NCBI GenBank assembly: GCA_046350295.1
Contig: JAXMAR010000004.1
Span: 124,001-188,000 of the forward strand
Length of the DNA stretch: 64,000 nt
Reading direction: 5' to 3'
Origin: JAXMAR01 sp046350295
GTDB taxonomy: Bacteria; Planctomycetota; Planctomycetia; Gemmatales; Gemmataceae
The notes below the pieces were generated by a model, which made no database searches, was not told the DNA's origin, and saw only the letters and a program-made list of their open reading frames with translations. The position numbers were made by a program, and so were the translations under genes. Each line of letters opens with the position of its first letter. The first letter of the stretch is position 1. Of the stretch, positions 16,087 through 24,070 are shown piece after piece.

Positions 16087-16674
16087 TCATCTCCTGGACT
16101 CTCCGATATGAATCACCAAAGCGGTCCCCGTCCGCTTGATGAGGTCGCCACGAGCGCCGGCAATTTCTTTCCCTGGCCTGTAGTGCAGCGCCTCTATCAC
16201 CAAGTCGACCTGCGCGTCGTCCTTCTTGAGTTGCACAAAACTCAGGCGGACCTTGCCGGCTCGTTTTTCAATTTCGTAACTCATGAGTACCCCGCCGAGA
16301 GTGGGGTGCTCGTCTATGACGTGCGACGGCGATGAACCACCCAGCCGCTTGATCTCTTCTTCGAGGGCGATTGTAAAGGAACTGACGCCGGCCACTTCGT
16401 CCGGACCACGGGGACTCTTTCCGGGTTTCGTCATGGCGACGATGCGCCGCTGATACTTCCAACCTGATCGGAGGGGCGGCACGGTCTGGTCGCGCTCGGT
16501 CTCCAGGACTTCGCGGCCCGACGTTTCCTGCCACAAGCGCAGGAAATCGATCCGGGTCACGGCGCTGCCGCGGAGTTCCTCCTCCGTCGGCGGCTGCCCC
16601 GGTGGATTGTCAGTCTCCTGCTCCCGTTGGCAGCCCACCATGGCAATGAGCAGACAGCAAAGCATTGCACGCAT
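16087..16674 (-). CDS. Putative lipoprotein, first cassette of array 2
   Basis: About 195 residues, beginning MRAMLCCLLIAMVGCQ: a short signal ending in a lipobox-like L-I-A-M-V-G-C, so probably lipid-anchored outside the cytoplasm. An in-frame ATG at 16689 adds five residues. The rest is soluble, with a central region ...TALEEEIKRLGGSSP-type helix and a strand-rich end (VRLSFVQLKKDD, LVIEALHYRPG). The family is not recognised. It is the cassette next to attI-like site 2, downstream of its leftward promoter, and its stop is followed at once by an attC R'' box. Confidence 0.68.
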   Translation of the reverse strand: MRAMLCCLLIAMVGCQREQETDNPPGQPPTEEELRGSAVTRIDFLRLWQETSGREVLETERDQTVPPLRSGWKYQRRIVAMTKPGKSPRGPDEVAGVSSFTIALEEEIKRLGGSSPSHVIDEHPTLGGVLMSYEIEKRAGKVRLSFVQLKKDDAQVDLVIEALHYRPGKEIAGARGDLIKRTGTALVIHIGESRR

Positions 16675-16718
16675 GACGGCTCCCACCACGCGATATGCGC
16701 CCCGAGTTAGTGAACCGG

Positions 16719-16780
16719 CCGAACAATAATTGAACGACTATGGGCTGAATTGTAACAGGCATCAAGCCGGGTTCAACAAA
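16719..16780 (-). other. attI-like site 2
   Basis: This copy equals attI-like site 1 from GAACAATAATTG rightward. To the left of the core it carries a different cassette start (CCGAAC/GTTCGG). To its right about 110 bp present in copy 1 before intI are missing, so the two copies are not a recent exact duplication. Confidence 0.68.
16749..16776 (-). promoter_or_regulatory. Cassette promoter (Pc-like), array 2
   Basis: Minus strand: TTGAAC (16776-16771), 16 bases, TACAAT (16754-16749), the same boxes and spacing as at 13739-13766. It points to the lipoprotein gene. Confidence 0.6.
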
Positions 16781-16808
16781 ATGCCAGCTTTTTACTTGAC
16801 GGGCGATA

Positions 16809-17015
16809 GTGAAGCTCCTGGAACGCGTGCGGGCGGCGGCGCGGGTGAAGCACTTTTCCTTCCGGACCGAGCAGTGCTACGTCTACTGGATAGAACGCTA
16901 CATTCGCCACCACGGCATCCGGCATCCGAACACGATGGGAGCGGCCGAGGTCGAGCAGTTTCTGACGCACCTGGCCGTGCAGGGGAACGTCTCGGCGAGC
17001 ACGCAGAACCAGGCC
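16809..17015 (+). pseudogene. intI: Integron integrase intI, N-terminal remnant 2
   Basis: This copy encodes the same 69 residues as remnant 1, with only silent or near-silent changes, starting at GTG (16809) instead of ATG. It is cut at the same codon (…STQNQA) and followed by the same hairpin (17017-17042). The catalytic domain is lacking. The identical break shows that the damage came before the duplication of the intI-attI block. After the hairpin the two copies continue with unrelated DNA. Confidence 0.85.
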
Positions 17016-17178
17016 CCATGCCCACGCAAGGCCGTGGGCATGGCACACGTGCGACAACCGACATATCGGTTGGGCATGGGGCGTGGTACGGTGGAGTGGG
17101 GAGATGTCTTCCCGGCGGCGGGCGGTCGCGCGGCTCGTCGTTGCATCACATCCTGCGCGGTTCTTTGGAGACACGTCG

Positions 17179-17859
17179 ATGGCCACTTCGCGATTTGCTT
17201 CGAATGGGTTTGCGGCGAACGGGCATGCGGATGCGGCGGCGCTGCGCGTGTGTCAGGGGCTGGAGGGGGCTTCTTCACCCCGCAGGCTCGAAGACTCGCC
17301 TGCGGGCTTGGACTCGCGCGCGGGCCTGGAGTCGCGCGCAAGCTTGGAGGCATCCCGCGAGGAGGAGAATGCGGGGCGTGATGAGGCGGGGCGGTTTGCC
17401 AAGGGTTGCAAGGGAGGGCCGGGGAACCCGTACAACCGGCAGGTGGCGCTGTTGAAGCGGGAGCTGCTCGAGGCGGTGACGCCGGAGGACGTTCGCGAGA
17501 TCGGCAAGCGATTGGTTGCGGAGGCCAAGGAGGGGAGCGTGGCGGCGGCGCGGGTGTTGTTCACCTACGTGCTGCCGAAGGGGGTGGAGCCGGACCGGGT
17601 GAACATGGACGAGTGGGAGGGATACCGGCAGGAGCAGCGGATGGAGGAGGAGATGAGGCCGATCATGAAGTCGATGGAGCCGGAGTTCGTGCTCGATATC
17701 GTGCGGACGATGCGGCCGGCGGTGTCGGCGGGGAAGGCACGCGTGATGGGGCACGTGCTCGACACGCGGTCGATGGATATTTTCCAGTCGCCGGCGGATT
17801 TGCAAGTGGGTGGCGGCGGGCGGGCGCCTGAAGAAGAACGGGAAGGGCAAACGGAGTAA
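17179..17859 (+). CDS. Unknown protein, phage small-subunit-like N-region
   Basis: A 226-residue cytosolic protein. The start at 17179 is preceded by GGAG and 8 bases. After a low-complexity Ala/Ser/Arg-rich start (~70 residues, with a repeat SPAGLDSRAGLESRASLE) comes a short conserved-looking module, GRFAKGCKGGPGNPYNRQVALLKRELLEAVTPEDV. It resembles the DUF5681-type modules common in planctomycete genomes. A helical region follows (EIGKRLVAEAKEGSVAAARVLFTYVLPK). The function is unknown. Just downstream (17950-18070) plus-strand codons AEWLTRERRAIFNS hint at the beginning of a further, truncated gene. Confidence 0.55.
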   Translation: MATSRFASNGFAANGHADAAALRVCQGLEGASSPRRLEDSPAGLDSRAGLESRASLEASREEENAGRDEAGRFAKGCKGGPGNPYNRQVALLKRELLEAVTPEDVREIGKRLVAEAKEGSVAAARVLFTYVLPKGVEPDRVNMDEWEGYRQEQRMEEEMRPIMKSMEPEFVLDIVRTMRPAVSAGKARVMGHVLDTRSMDIFQSPADLQVGGGGRAPEEEREGQTE

Positions 17860-18054
17860 ACGGTAAGAGGCGCTGAACGGGTCCTGGGCGCGGTGTTCGG
17901 GGCGTGCGTGGGGGCTACCCCGCAGACTCGAAGACGCGCCGGCGGACTTGTGAGGCGTGGTGAGGCAGGTTCCGGGAGCAGAGAGGTGGCGCGGCGGGCG
18001 CCGGGGCGTGCAGAGTGCGCGCGGAGTGGCTGACGCGCGAGCGCCGCGCCATTT
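17860..18054. other. Intergenic DNA with a short dispersed repeat
   Basis: It contains CCCCGCAGACTCGAAGACGC...GGACTTGTG (17919-17950), a degenerate copy of the palindrome also found at 17277-17310 and 44265-44300 (CCCCGCAGGCTCGAAGACTC...GCGGGCTTG). No complete gene is seen. Confidence 0.5.
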
Positions 18055-18663
18055 TCAACAGCGGAGGTCTTCGTCAGCAGCTTCCACGCGCTGGCTGCGC
18101 CGCCAACGCATCTCAAGCACGACGATGGTCACCGCATAGACTGCCACGATCACCGCCGGGACCACAACGAATCGACAGAGTGGGAATGAATACCAAACCG
18201 CCGTGATCAGGGCGGTGCGTGCAAGCGTATGAAAGGCGCCGACCCAATGGCCAATGATCCACGAAAATGGCAACCACATCAAACCGCTGAGAATCCCAAC
18301 CGACAAGGGCAGCGATGTGTAGTCCGCTTGGAAAAAGGGGATGGCGATCGCATAGACGAGGATGGCCATGGCGACGGTGTGCAGGAACAAACCGTCAAAA
18401 ACGTTCTTCGGCCGCTGCTTGTCCAAGAAGTTTTCCCCGGTGAAGCGCGAGAAAAAGATACCCAAAAGGACAATGGAGCCGGTGGCCCCGAACAACACCC
18501 AGACTGCCGGCAGGGGTGGCAGAAGAGCGCCCGCCACGCCGACAATGGCCCAAGCGACCATCCCGGCCAGAGGCATGGCAATACCCCGCCGCCGTGCAAA
18601 CTCGCGGCGTTGCTCATCCAGAGACCGTAGCGCTGGCGCCGGGCCGAGATTGCTCATGACCAT
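18055..18663 (-). CDS. DUF7010-like membrane protein, cassette-like
   Basis: A 202-residue protein with six hydrophobic segments (from LAGMVAWAIVGVAGALLPPL through VVVPAVIVAVYAVTIVVLEM) after a short charged N-terminus (SLDEQRREFARRRGIAMPLAG). The layout and the N-terminal LDEQRREF...RGI pattern recall the DUF7010 family, whose function is not known. It is read leftward like the other cassette genes and has an attC-type R' box GTTCGGC with the arm GCTGTTAAGC just upstream (18676-18701). No intact attC follows its stop; the DNA beyond reads as part of a plus-strand gene. Confidence 0.65.
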   Translation of the reverse strand: MVMSNLGPAPALRSLDEQRREFARRRGIAMPLAGMVAWAIVGVAGALLPPLPAVWVLFGATGSIVLLGIFFSRFTGENFLDKQRPKNVFDGLFLHTVAMAILVYAIAIPFFQADYTSLPLSVGILSGLMWLPFSWIIGHWVGAFHTLARTALITAVWYSFPLCRFVVVPAVIVAVYAVTIVVLEMRWRRSQRVEAADEDLRC

Positions 18664-18966
18664 TCCTGTAACGGCGCCGAACGACGATGCTTAACAGCGG
18701 CCTCACGCCGGGAAGACGGCCCGCGCCACGGCGGCCCCGCCGGGGGACATAGGAGCATGCCGCATCGAAGCCTGTTGAACTGAACCGCAGGTCCGCAGCC
18801 AGGGGGCGAAGCCAGGCGGATATGGAGCTGGAATCGACCGCGTTGTCTGGTAGTCAGTGTAGGCGGGGTTAGAAGCGGGTTGCAACCGGAATCTCGGGCT
18901 CGGGCGATGAGACAGTGCGGCGGCGTGAACGGCTCCTGGGCGCGCCGTTCCGGCGCCATGGCGGAG
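18664..18966. other. Intergenic DNA with an attC half-site
   Basis: 18676-18682 is GCCGAAC followed by GACGATGCTTAACAGCGGCC. Read on the minus strand this is an L'-R' arm ending in GTTCGGC, placed before the DUF7010-like gene as in the other cassettes. A clear partner arm is not seen to the right. No gene is recognised in the rest. Confidence 0.45.
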
Positions 18967-20469
18967 TCAAAGGACCGGCGAGAACAGGCGGCAGGCGTTC
19001 TCCAGGAGACGGGCCGGGAGGGGGCGGTGGCTGTAAGCGAGGCGGTCGAGGAGGATGGAATGCTCGAAGTCGCGCAGGAAGGCGGCTTCCAGCTCCGTGA
19101 CGGCCTCGGGGGAGTAGAGCAGGCAGTTCACTTCGAAGTTGAGGAACATGCTGCGGTTGTCGAGGTTGGCGGTGCCGACGGAGGCCCAATCGTCGTCGAC
19201 GATGATGACCTTGGCGTGCATCATGCCGCGGGTGTACTGGTAGACCTGGACGCCGGCGGGCATGACGTCGCTCCAGAAGAAGCGGGCGGCGTACTGGGGC
19301 AGCCATTTGTCGGGCTTGAACTGGCACAGGAGCCGCACGTCGACGCCGCCGTACGCCGCGAGGCGCAGGGCGTCGAGCAGACCCTCGTCGGGGACGAAAT
19401 AGGGGCTGGCGATCCAGACGCGGCGCCGGGCCTTGACGATGGCGGCGAAGATGACTTCGCGGATGCCCTTGAGGTCGCGGTCGGGACCGGAGTCGACCAC
19501 TTGCAGGGTGTAGGGGCCGCCGGTGCGGTTGAGGCGGAAGAACTCGGGGTTCTCCAGGGCGAGCTGGAGGACGCGCGGCTCGATCTCGGCGGCGAAGCTC
19601 CAGTCCTCGCCGAAGATGCGCTGCAGGTCCCAGACGGCGGGGCCCTCGATGCGGAGGTGGGTGTCGCGCCAGAAGCCGAAGTAATCGTTCTGGCCGGCGT
19701 ATTCATCGCCGATGTTGAGACCGCCAATGAAGCCGACGGCGCCGTCGACGACGAGGATCTTGCGGTGGTTGCGCATGTTGATCTGGAAGCGGCGGCGGAA
19801 GGGATTGAGGGGGAGGAAAGTACTGACCTGTCCGCCGGCGTCGCGGAGGGGGCGCAGGAGCTTCGGGGGCAGACGACGCGAGCCCATGGCGTCATAAAGA
19901 AGGCGGACCTGGACGCTCTCCCGTGACTTCTGAGCGAGGAGGTCGAGGAAGCGGCAGCCAAGGATGTCGGGGTGGAAGATGAAGAACTCGAGATGGACAT
20001 GGTGCTTGGCGGCGGCGATGGCTTCGAGCATGGCGTCGAAGCAAGGCGGTCCTTCGTGATAGAAGGCGACGAAGTTGCCGGCGGTGACAGGCGCCGCGCC
20101 GAAGACGCGGGCAAGGCGGGCGATCTCGTGGCCCAGCGCGTGCTTCTCGGCGCCGGGAGCTTCCTGGAGACGGTGGAAGTCCGGGGTGGAGTCGTCGTAG
20201 CGGGCGGGGTTGGCGGGGCGTTGATAGCGTGTCGCGTGCAAGCGCTTGCGCATGAGGGGCCGGTTGACGTGCTGGTAGCCGAAGAAGAAGAAGAAGAGGG
20301 CGCCGAGGAAAGGAAGGAAGATGATGAGGAGGCACCAGGCGACGGCGGAAGTGGTGTTGGTCTTGGTGATGAGGACCCAGAGGATGCAGGAGCCGGTGAC
20401 GACCACGTCGCCGAGCAGGAGCAGGGCGGGGAGCCACTCGAGCAGGTCGGTCCAGAAGTCGAGGAACAT
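18967..20469 (-). CDS. cls: Cardiolipin synthase, phospholipase D type
   Basis: A 500-residue membrane protein that joins phosphatidylglycerol molecules to cardiolipin. Two N-terminal membrane helices (ALLLLGDVVVTGSCILWVLI; AWCLLIIFLPFLGALFFFFFG) are followed by two PLD domains, each with a catalytic HKD motif: MRNHRKILVVDG and MMHAKVIIVDDD...GTANLDNRS. The length fits ClsA. The start at 20469 (MFLDFWTDLLEWL) puts the first helix near the N-terminus; an earlier ATG at 20601 would overlap the divergent permease gene. This is the first core-type gene to the right of the integron block. Confidence 0.9.
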   Translation of the reverse strand: MFLDFWTDLLEWLPALLLLGDVVVTGSCILWVLITKTNTTSAVAWCLLIIFLPFLGALFFFFFGYQHVNRPLMRKRLHATRYQRPANPARYDDSTPDFHRLQEAPGAEKHALGHEIARLARVFGAAPVTAGNFVAFYHEGPPCFDAMLEAIAAAKHHVHLEFFIFHPDILGCRFLDLLAQKSRESVQVRLLYDAMGSRRLPPKLLRPLRDAGGQVSTFLPLNPFRRRFQINMRNHRKILVVDGAVGFIGGLNIGDEYAGQNDYFGFWRDTHLRIEGPAVWDLQRIFGEDWSFAAEIEPRVLQLALENPEFFRLNRTGGPYTLQVVDSGPDRDLKGIREVIFAAIVKARRRVWIASPYFVPDEGLLDALRLAAYGGVDVRLLCQFKPDKWLPQYAARFFWSDVMPAGVQVYQYTRGMMHAKVIIVDDDWASVGTANLDNRSMFLNFEVNCLLYSPEAVTELEAAFLRDFEHSILLDRLAYSHRPLPARLLENACRLFSPVL

Positions 20470-20546
20470 GCGGCCTATTTTGGGGCAAAGGTGCAAAGAA
20501 GGCAAAACGGGAATAAGATTGGCGGAAAGGAAAACTGCGTAAGGCC

Positions 20547-22434
20547 ATGGCGTCCGATCCCACCCGCATTTCGCTTGCCGCAGCTGCCGAGGCGGCGGCA
20601 ACTCCCGAGGAGGCGGCGACTCCGCGCGAGCCGGCGCCGCCGCGCCCGTCCCGGCCGCTGGATTGGTTGTTCCAGTTCGTTCCGGCTCTCGAGTCGCTGC
20701 GGTCCTATTCGTGGCGGTCGTTCCGGCTCGACTTCTTCGCCGGGCTGACCGTGGCCGCCGTCGCGGTACCGCAGGCGATGGCGTACGCCTCGGTCGCGGA
20801 CCTGCCGCCCTATATCGGGCTGTACACGGCGATCGTGATGACGTTCGTGGGGGCGCTGTTCGACTCGTCGCGGCAGCTCATCAATGGCCCGACGAACGCC
20901 ATCAGCATCGCTCTGCTGAGCGCGCTGGTCCTGTTCCCGGTTCAGGAGCGAGTCGCGGCGGCCATCGCCATGGCGTTCCTGATCGGGCTGATCCAGACCG
21001 GCATCACGCTGCTGCGGCTCGGCGACCTGACGCGCTACATCTCGCAGTCCGTCATCGTCGGCTTCACGCTCGGGGCGGCGCTGCTGTTGGTGCTCGACCA
21101 GCTCAAGAACCTGCTGGGGCTGCCCGCCGTGGGGACGGGGCACGATCATTTTTTGGCGCGCTTCTGGCTGACACTGGCGCAGCTCGGAAAACTGCACGCG
21201 CCGACGTTGCTGCTGGGCCTGGGGACGATGGTGATCGTTCTGGCGCTGCGCTTGCTCAGCACGCGCCTGCGCGTGCCGCTGCCCTCCTTTTTGATCGCCA
21301 TTGTCACGATGGCGGCGGTCGTGGTGGTTTTTGACCTGGAGGACGGCGGCGTCAGCGTGATCGGCGCGATTCCGTCGAGCTTGCCGGCGCTCGAAGCGCC
21401 CCATTTCTCGTGGAGCGGGCGCGCGAGGCTGGCGAGCAGCGGCTCTGGCCATCGCCATCCTCGGTTTGCTCGAGGCGATCGCCATGGCCAAGGCGATCGC
21501 GAGCCGGACCCGGCAGAAGCTCGACATCAACCAGCAGTGCTTGAGCGAAGGCGTGGCGAACCTGACCGGCAGCTTCTTTCAGTGCATGCCCGGCTCCGGG
21601 TCGCTGACGCGCTCGGCGATCAACGTGCAAGCGGGGGCGGTGACGCAATGGTCCGGCGTTTTCAGCGCCCTGGCGGTCGCGGCCACCGTCGCGCTGTTCG
21701 CCCCCTTCGCGCGCTACATCCCGCGGGCGAGCCTGGCCGGCATCCTGCTCATCTCGGCCTGGCGCCTGGTCGACTGGAAGCAGCTGGCGCATCACCTGCG
21801 CACGACGCGTTTCGACGCCAGCATCGTGGTCGCGACGGCGCTGGCGGCGGTGCTGGTGAACGTCGAGTTCTGCATCTTGATCGGGGTCTTCCTGTCCTTC
21901 GTTTTCTTCGTGCCGCGCGCGGCGCGCATCCATTCGAGCGAGCTGACCCTCACGGCCGAACGTGTGCTGCGTGAGCGGGTGGACGGGGACCCCGCCTGCA
22001 ACCGGATCCTCATTTTCAGTCTGGAAGGAGAGTTGTTCTTCGGCTCGGCGCCCGATCTGGAGCGGCATCTGGAGGCGATCGAGCGGCGGGCGGCGACGGG
22101 CGGAGTCCGCGTGATCGTGCTGCGGCTCAAGCGCGTGCGCAACCCGGACGCGGTCTGTCTCGACATCTTCGAGCGTTTTCTGGAGCGGGCCGAGGCGAGG
22201 AAGTTGACGGTGTTGTTTTGCGGGGTGCGCTCGGACCTGGCCAAGGTGTTCGTGTCGAGCGGGCTGATGCCGCGCATTGGCGTCAAGCAGGTTTTTCTGG
22301 AGGTGGAAGGGGCGCCGACCTCGAGCACGCTCGACGCCGTGCGTCACGCCTACGAGGTGATCGGGGACGACATGTGCGAAACGTGCCCGCGCCGCAAAGA
22401 GAGGGAACGGGAGGTCCTGTATTACATGATTTGA
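20547..22434 (+). CDS. SulP-family anion permease with STAS domain (frameshift)
   Basis: An inner-membrane SLC26/SulP transporter (sulfate, bicarbonate or other anions). Residues ~55-290 hold the first membrane part, including FFAGLTVAAVAVPQAMAYA, GLYTAIV and the GPTNAISI motif. The second part (MPGSGSLTRSAIN, then IPRASLAGILLISAW) and the C-terminal STAS domain (FSLEGELFFGSAPDLERHL...) lie in another frame that runs to 22434. The frame changes near 21425-21445, where one or two bases are gained or lost. Because everything else is conserved, an assembly indel is as likely as a real mutation. It is divergent from the cardiolipin synthase gene with a 77-base gap. Confidence 0.85.
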
Positions 22435-22665
22435 ACCCGACAAGCGCCGGTGTGTCGCAAAGCCGCGACGCCGTTCACGCATAGGTGAGATATCGCAGTT
22501 CGATCCAGCCTACGCTTATTTCGGGTTTGCGGATGGCGCGGGGGCGAACCGGCCCCCAAAGCGCGTCCCGGCGGGGCGTGCCATTGAAGCCGCCCGGCTC
22601 GCAACCTAGAATGAGGGTTCGTATTGTGCCATTCCCAGGAGTTTTCCGGGAAGAAGGAGCCGTCC

Positions 22666-23022
22666 GTGCAGATCAAGATTACGGCCCGCCACGGGCATCT
22701 GAACGAAGCGACGCAGGAGTTCATCCGGGAAAAAGCCGGGAAGCTGCTGCACTTTTTCGATCGGATCATGATGATCGAAGTGCTCGTGGACCTCAGTGAG
22801 GGAGAAAAAGGGGACAAGCAGGTCGAGCTGCTGGTTTCGGCCGAGCACAAGCACGACTTCGTCGCCACCGAGCGGAACGAAGACATCCTGGCGGCGATGG
22901 ACCTGGTGCTGGCCAAGCTCGAGCGTCAGGTGCGCAAATACAAGGAGAAGCTGCACGATCGCCGGCGGACGCCGTCGGCGGGGGAAGCGGCCGCCGGGGC
23001 CGAGCAAGCGCCCGAGCAATGA
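22666..23022 (+). CDS. hpf: Ribosome hibernation promoting factor
   Basis: A 118-residue protein of the HPF/RaiA family, which binds the 30S subunit and shuts down ribosomes in poor growth. It begins VQIKITARHGHLNEATQEFIREKAGKL, the first strand and helix of the family, followed by DRIMMIEVLVDLSEG and the conserved AAMDLVLAKLERQVRKYKEKL. The GTG at 22666 has AAGGAG six bases upstream; the ATG at 22624 in the same frame lacks a site. It is of the short type, without the C-terminal dimerisation domain. It opens a cluster with three PTS proteins, an arrangement also known from rpoN-hpf-ptsN clusters. Confidence 0.9.
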   Translation: MQIKITARHGHLNEATQEFIREKAGKLLHFFDRIMMIEVLVDLSEGEKGDKQVELLVSAEHKHDFVATERNEDILAAMDLVLAKLERQVRKYKEKLHDRRRTPSAGEAAAGAEQAPEQ

Positions 23023-23093
23023 CGGGCTGTAAAATGGGCTGACGGCGCGCCGTGGGGCGACGTCGGAGTTTTTGCAGCATTGAGGGGTTCAAC

Positions 23094-23552
23094 ATGAGAA
23101 TGTCCGATTTCGTCGTGCGCGAATCGATGTCCGCGGAGCTGGGGGCGACCACGAAGGAAGGCGTGATCCGGGAGATGGTGGAGAACCTGCGCCGGGCCGG
23201 TTATTTCAAGGCGAGCGAGCCGGACGAGATCGTCAAGGCCATCCTGAAACGTGAGCAGCTCGGCTCGACCGGCATCGGCCGGGGCGTGGCCATCCCGCAC
23301 ACCAAGCACCCGAGCGTCGACCGGCTGATCGGCACAGTAGGGGTTTCGCATGCGGGCGTAACGTTCGAGAGCCTGGACGGCGAGCCGGTGCATGTCTTTG
23401 TCATGTTGATCTCCCCGCAGGATCGCCCCAGCGACCATTTGCGAGCGTTGGAAAACGTCTCACGCTGCCTGCGCGACGATTCCTTCGTCCGCTCCTTGAA
23501 GCACGCGACGACGCGCGACTCCATCTGGAACCTGCTCGACGATCAAGCTTGA
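23094..23552 (+). CDS. ptsN: PTS EIIA domain protein (PtsN-like)
   Basis: A 152-residue single-domain EIIA of the fructose/nitrogen type. The phosphorylatable His is H69 in GRGVAIPHTKHP, and the rest of the fold (GVTFESLDGEPVHVFVMLISP, HLRALENVSRCL) is standard. No membrane EIIB/EIIC is near, so it is likely regulatory, phosphorylated by the HPr and enzyme I encoded just downstream. The start at 23094 was chosen because the family begins shortly before this point (MSDFVVRESMSAEL); the earlier ATG at 23052 gives an unrelated extension. Confidence 0.88.
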   Translation: MRMSDFVVRESMSAELGATTKEGVIREMVENLRRAGYFKASEPDEIVKAILKREQLGSTGIGRGVAIPHTKHPSVDRLIGTVGVSHAGVTFESLDGEPVHVFVMLISPQDRPSDHLRALENVSRCLRDDSFVRSLKHATTRDSIWNLLDDQA

Positions 23553-23734
23553 ACGCGGGCCACGGCGCTGGTTTCCACGGGCGGCGGCCTTTCAAGCGGC
23601 GGCCCGCCGGCAGGCTCCGGGACCGCTCCAGAAACGCAGGCGAAAATGAACGGGCCGAAAGGGGGTCCGCCATCTTGTCTTCACCGCGCTGACCGCCCTC
23701 TTGATTGGTCGCCAGCGTCTCCCCTCCCCATGCC

Positions 23735-24013
23735 ATGAGCGGCGAACCGATCCGCCACAGCCTGACGATCACCAACCCGCAGGGATTGCACATGCGCCCC
23801 CTGGCGGCCCTCGTCGAAGCGGCCAATCGCTTTCAGAGCACGATCTCTGTCCACAAAGACGGCTGCGATCCCGCCAACGGCAAGAGCCTGATGAGCCTCC
23901 TGGGTCTTGCGGCCGAGTACGGCACGGTCCTGATCTTCGAGGTGACGGGGCCCGACGCGGCGGACGCGCTCAAAGCGGTTCTGGAGGCGGTCGAGAAGAC
24001 GAAAGAGGAGTGA
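23735..24013 (+). CDS. ptsH: Phosphocarrier protein HPr
   Basis: About 92 residues. The active His is H19 in NPQGLHMRPLAAL, the site phosphorylated by enzyme I. The regulatory-serine motif GKSLMSLLGLAAEYG (Ser about 51) is also present, so control by an HPr kinase is possible, although no such gene is seen here. The chosen start MSGEPI at 23735 gives the usual length; the in-frame ATG at 23705 adds ten residues. It lies 57 bases before the enzyme I gene and is almost certainly co-transcribed with it. Confidence 0.92.
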   Translation: MSGEPIRHSLTITNPQGLHMRPLAALVEAANRFQSTISVHKDGCDPANGKSLMSLLGLAAEYGTVLIFEVTGPDAADALKAVLEAVEKTKEE

Positions 24014-24070
24014 TCGAAAACAAACGGCTTTTTGGCGCCGGCGCTCGTGCCGGTTTGATAACACAACGGC

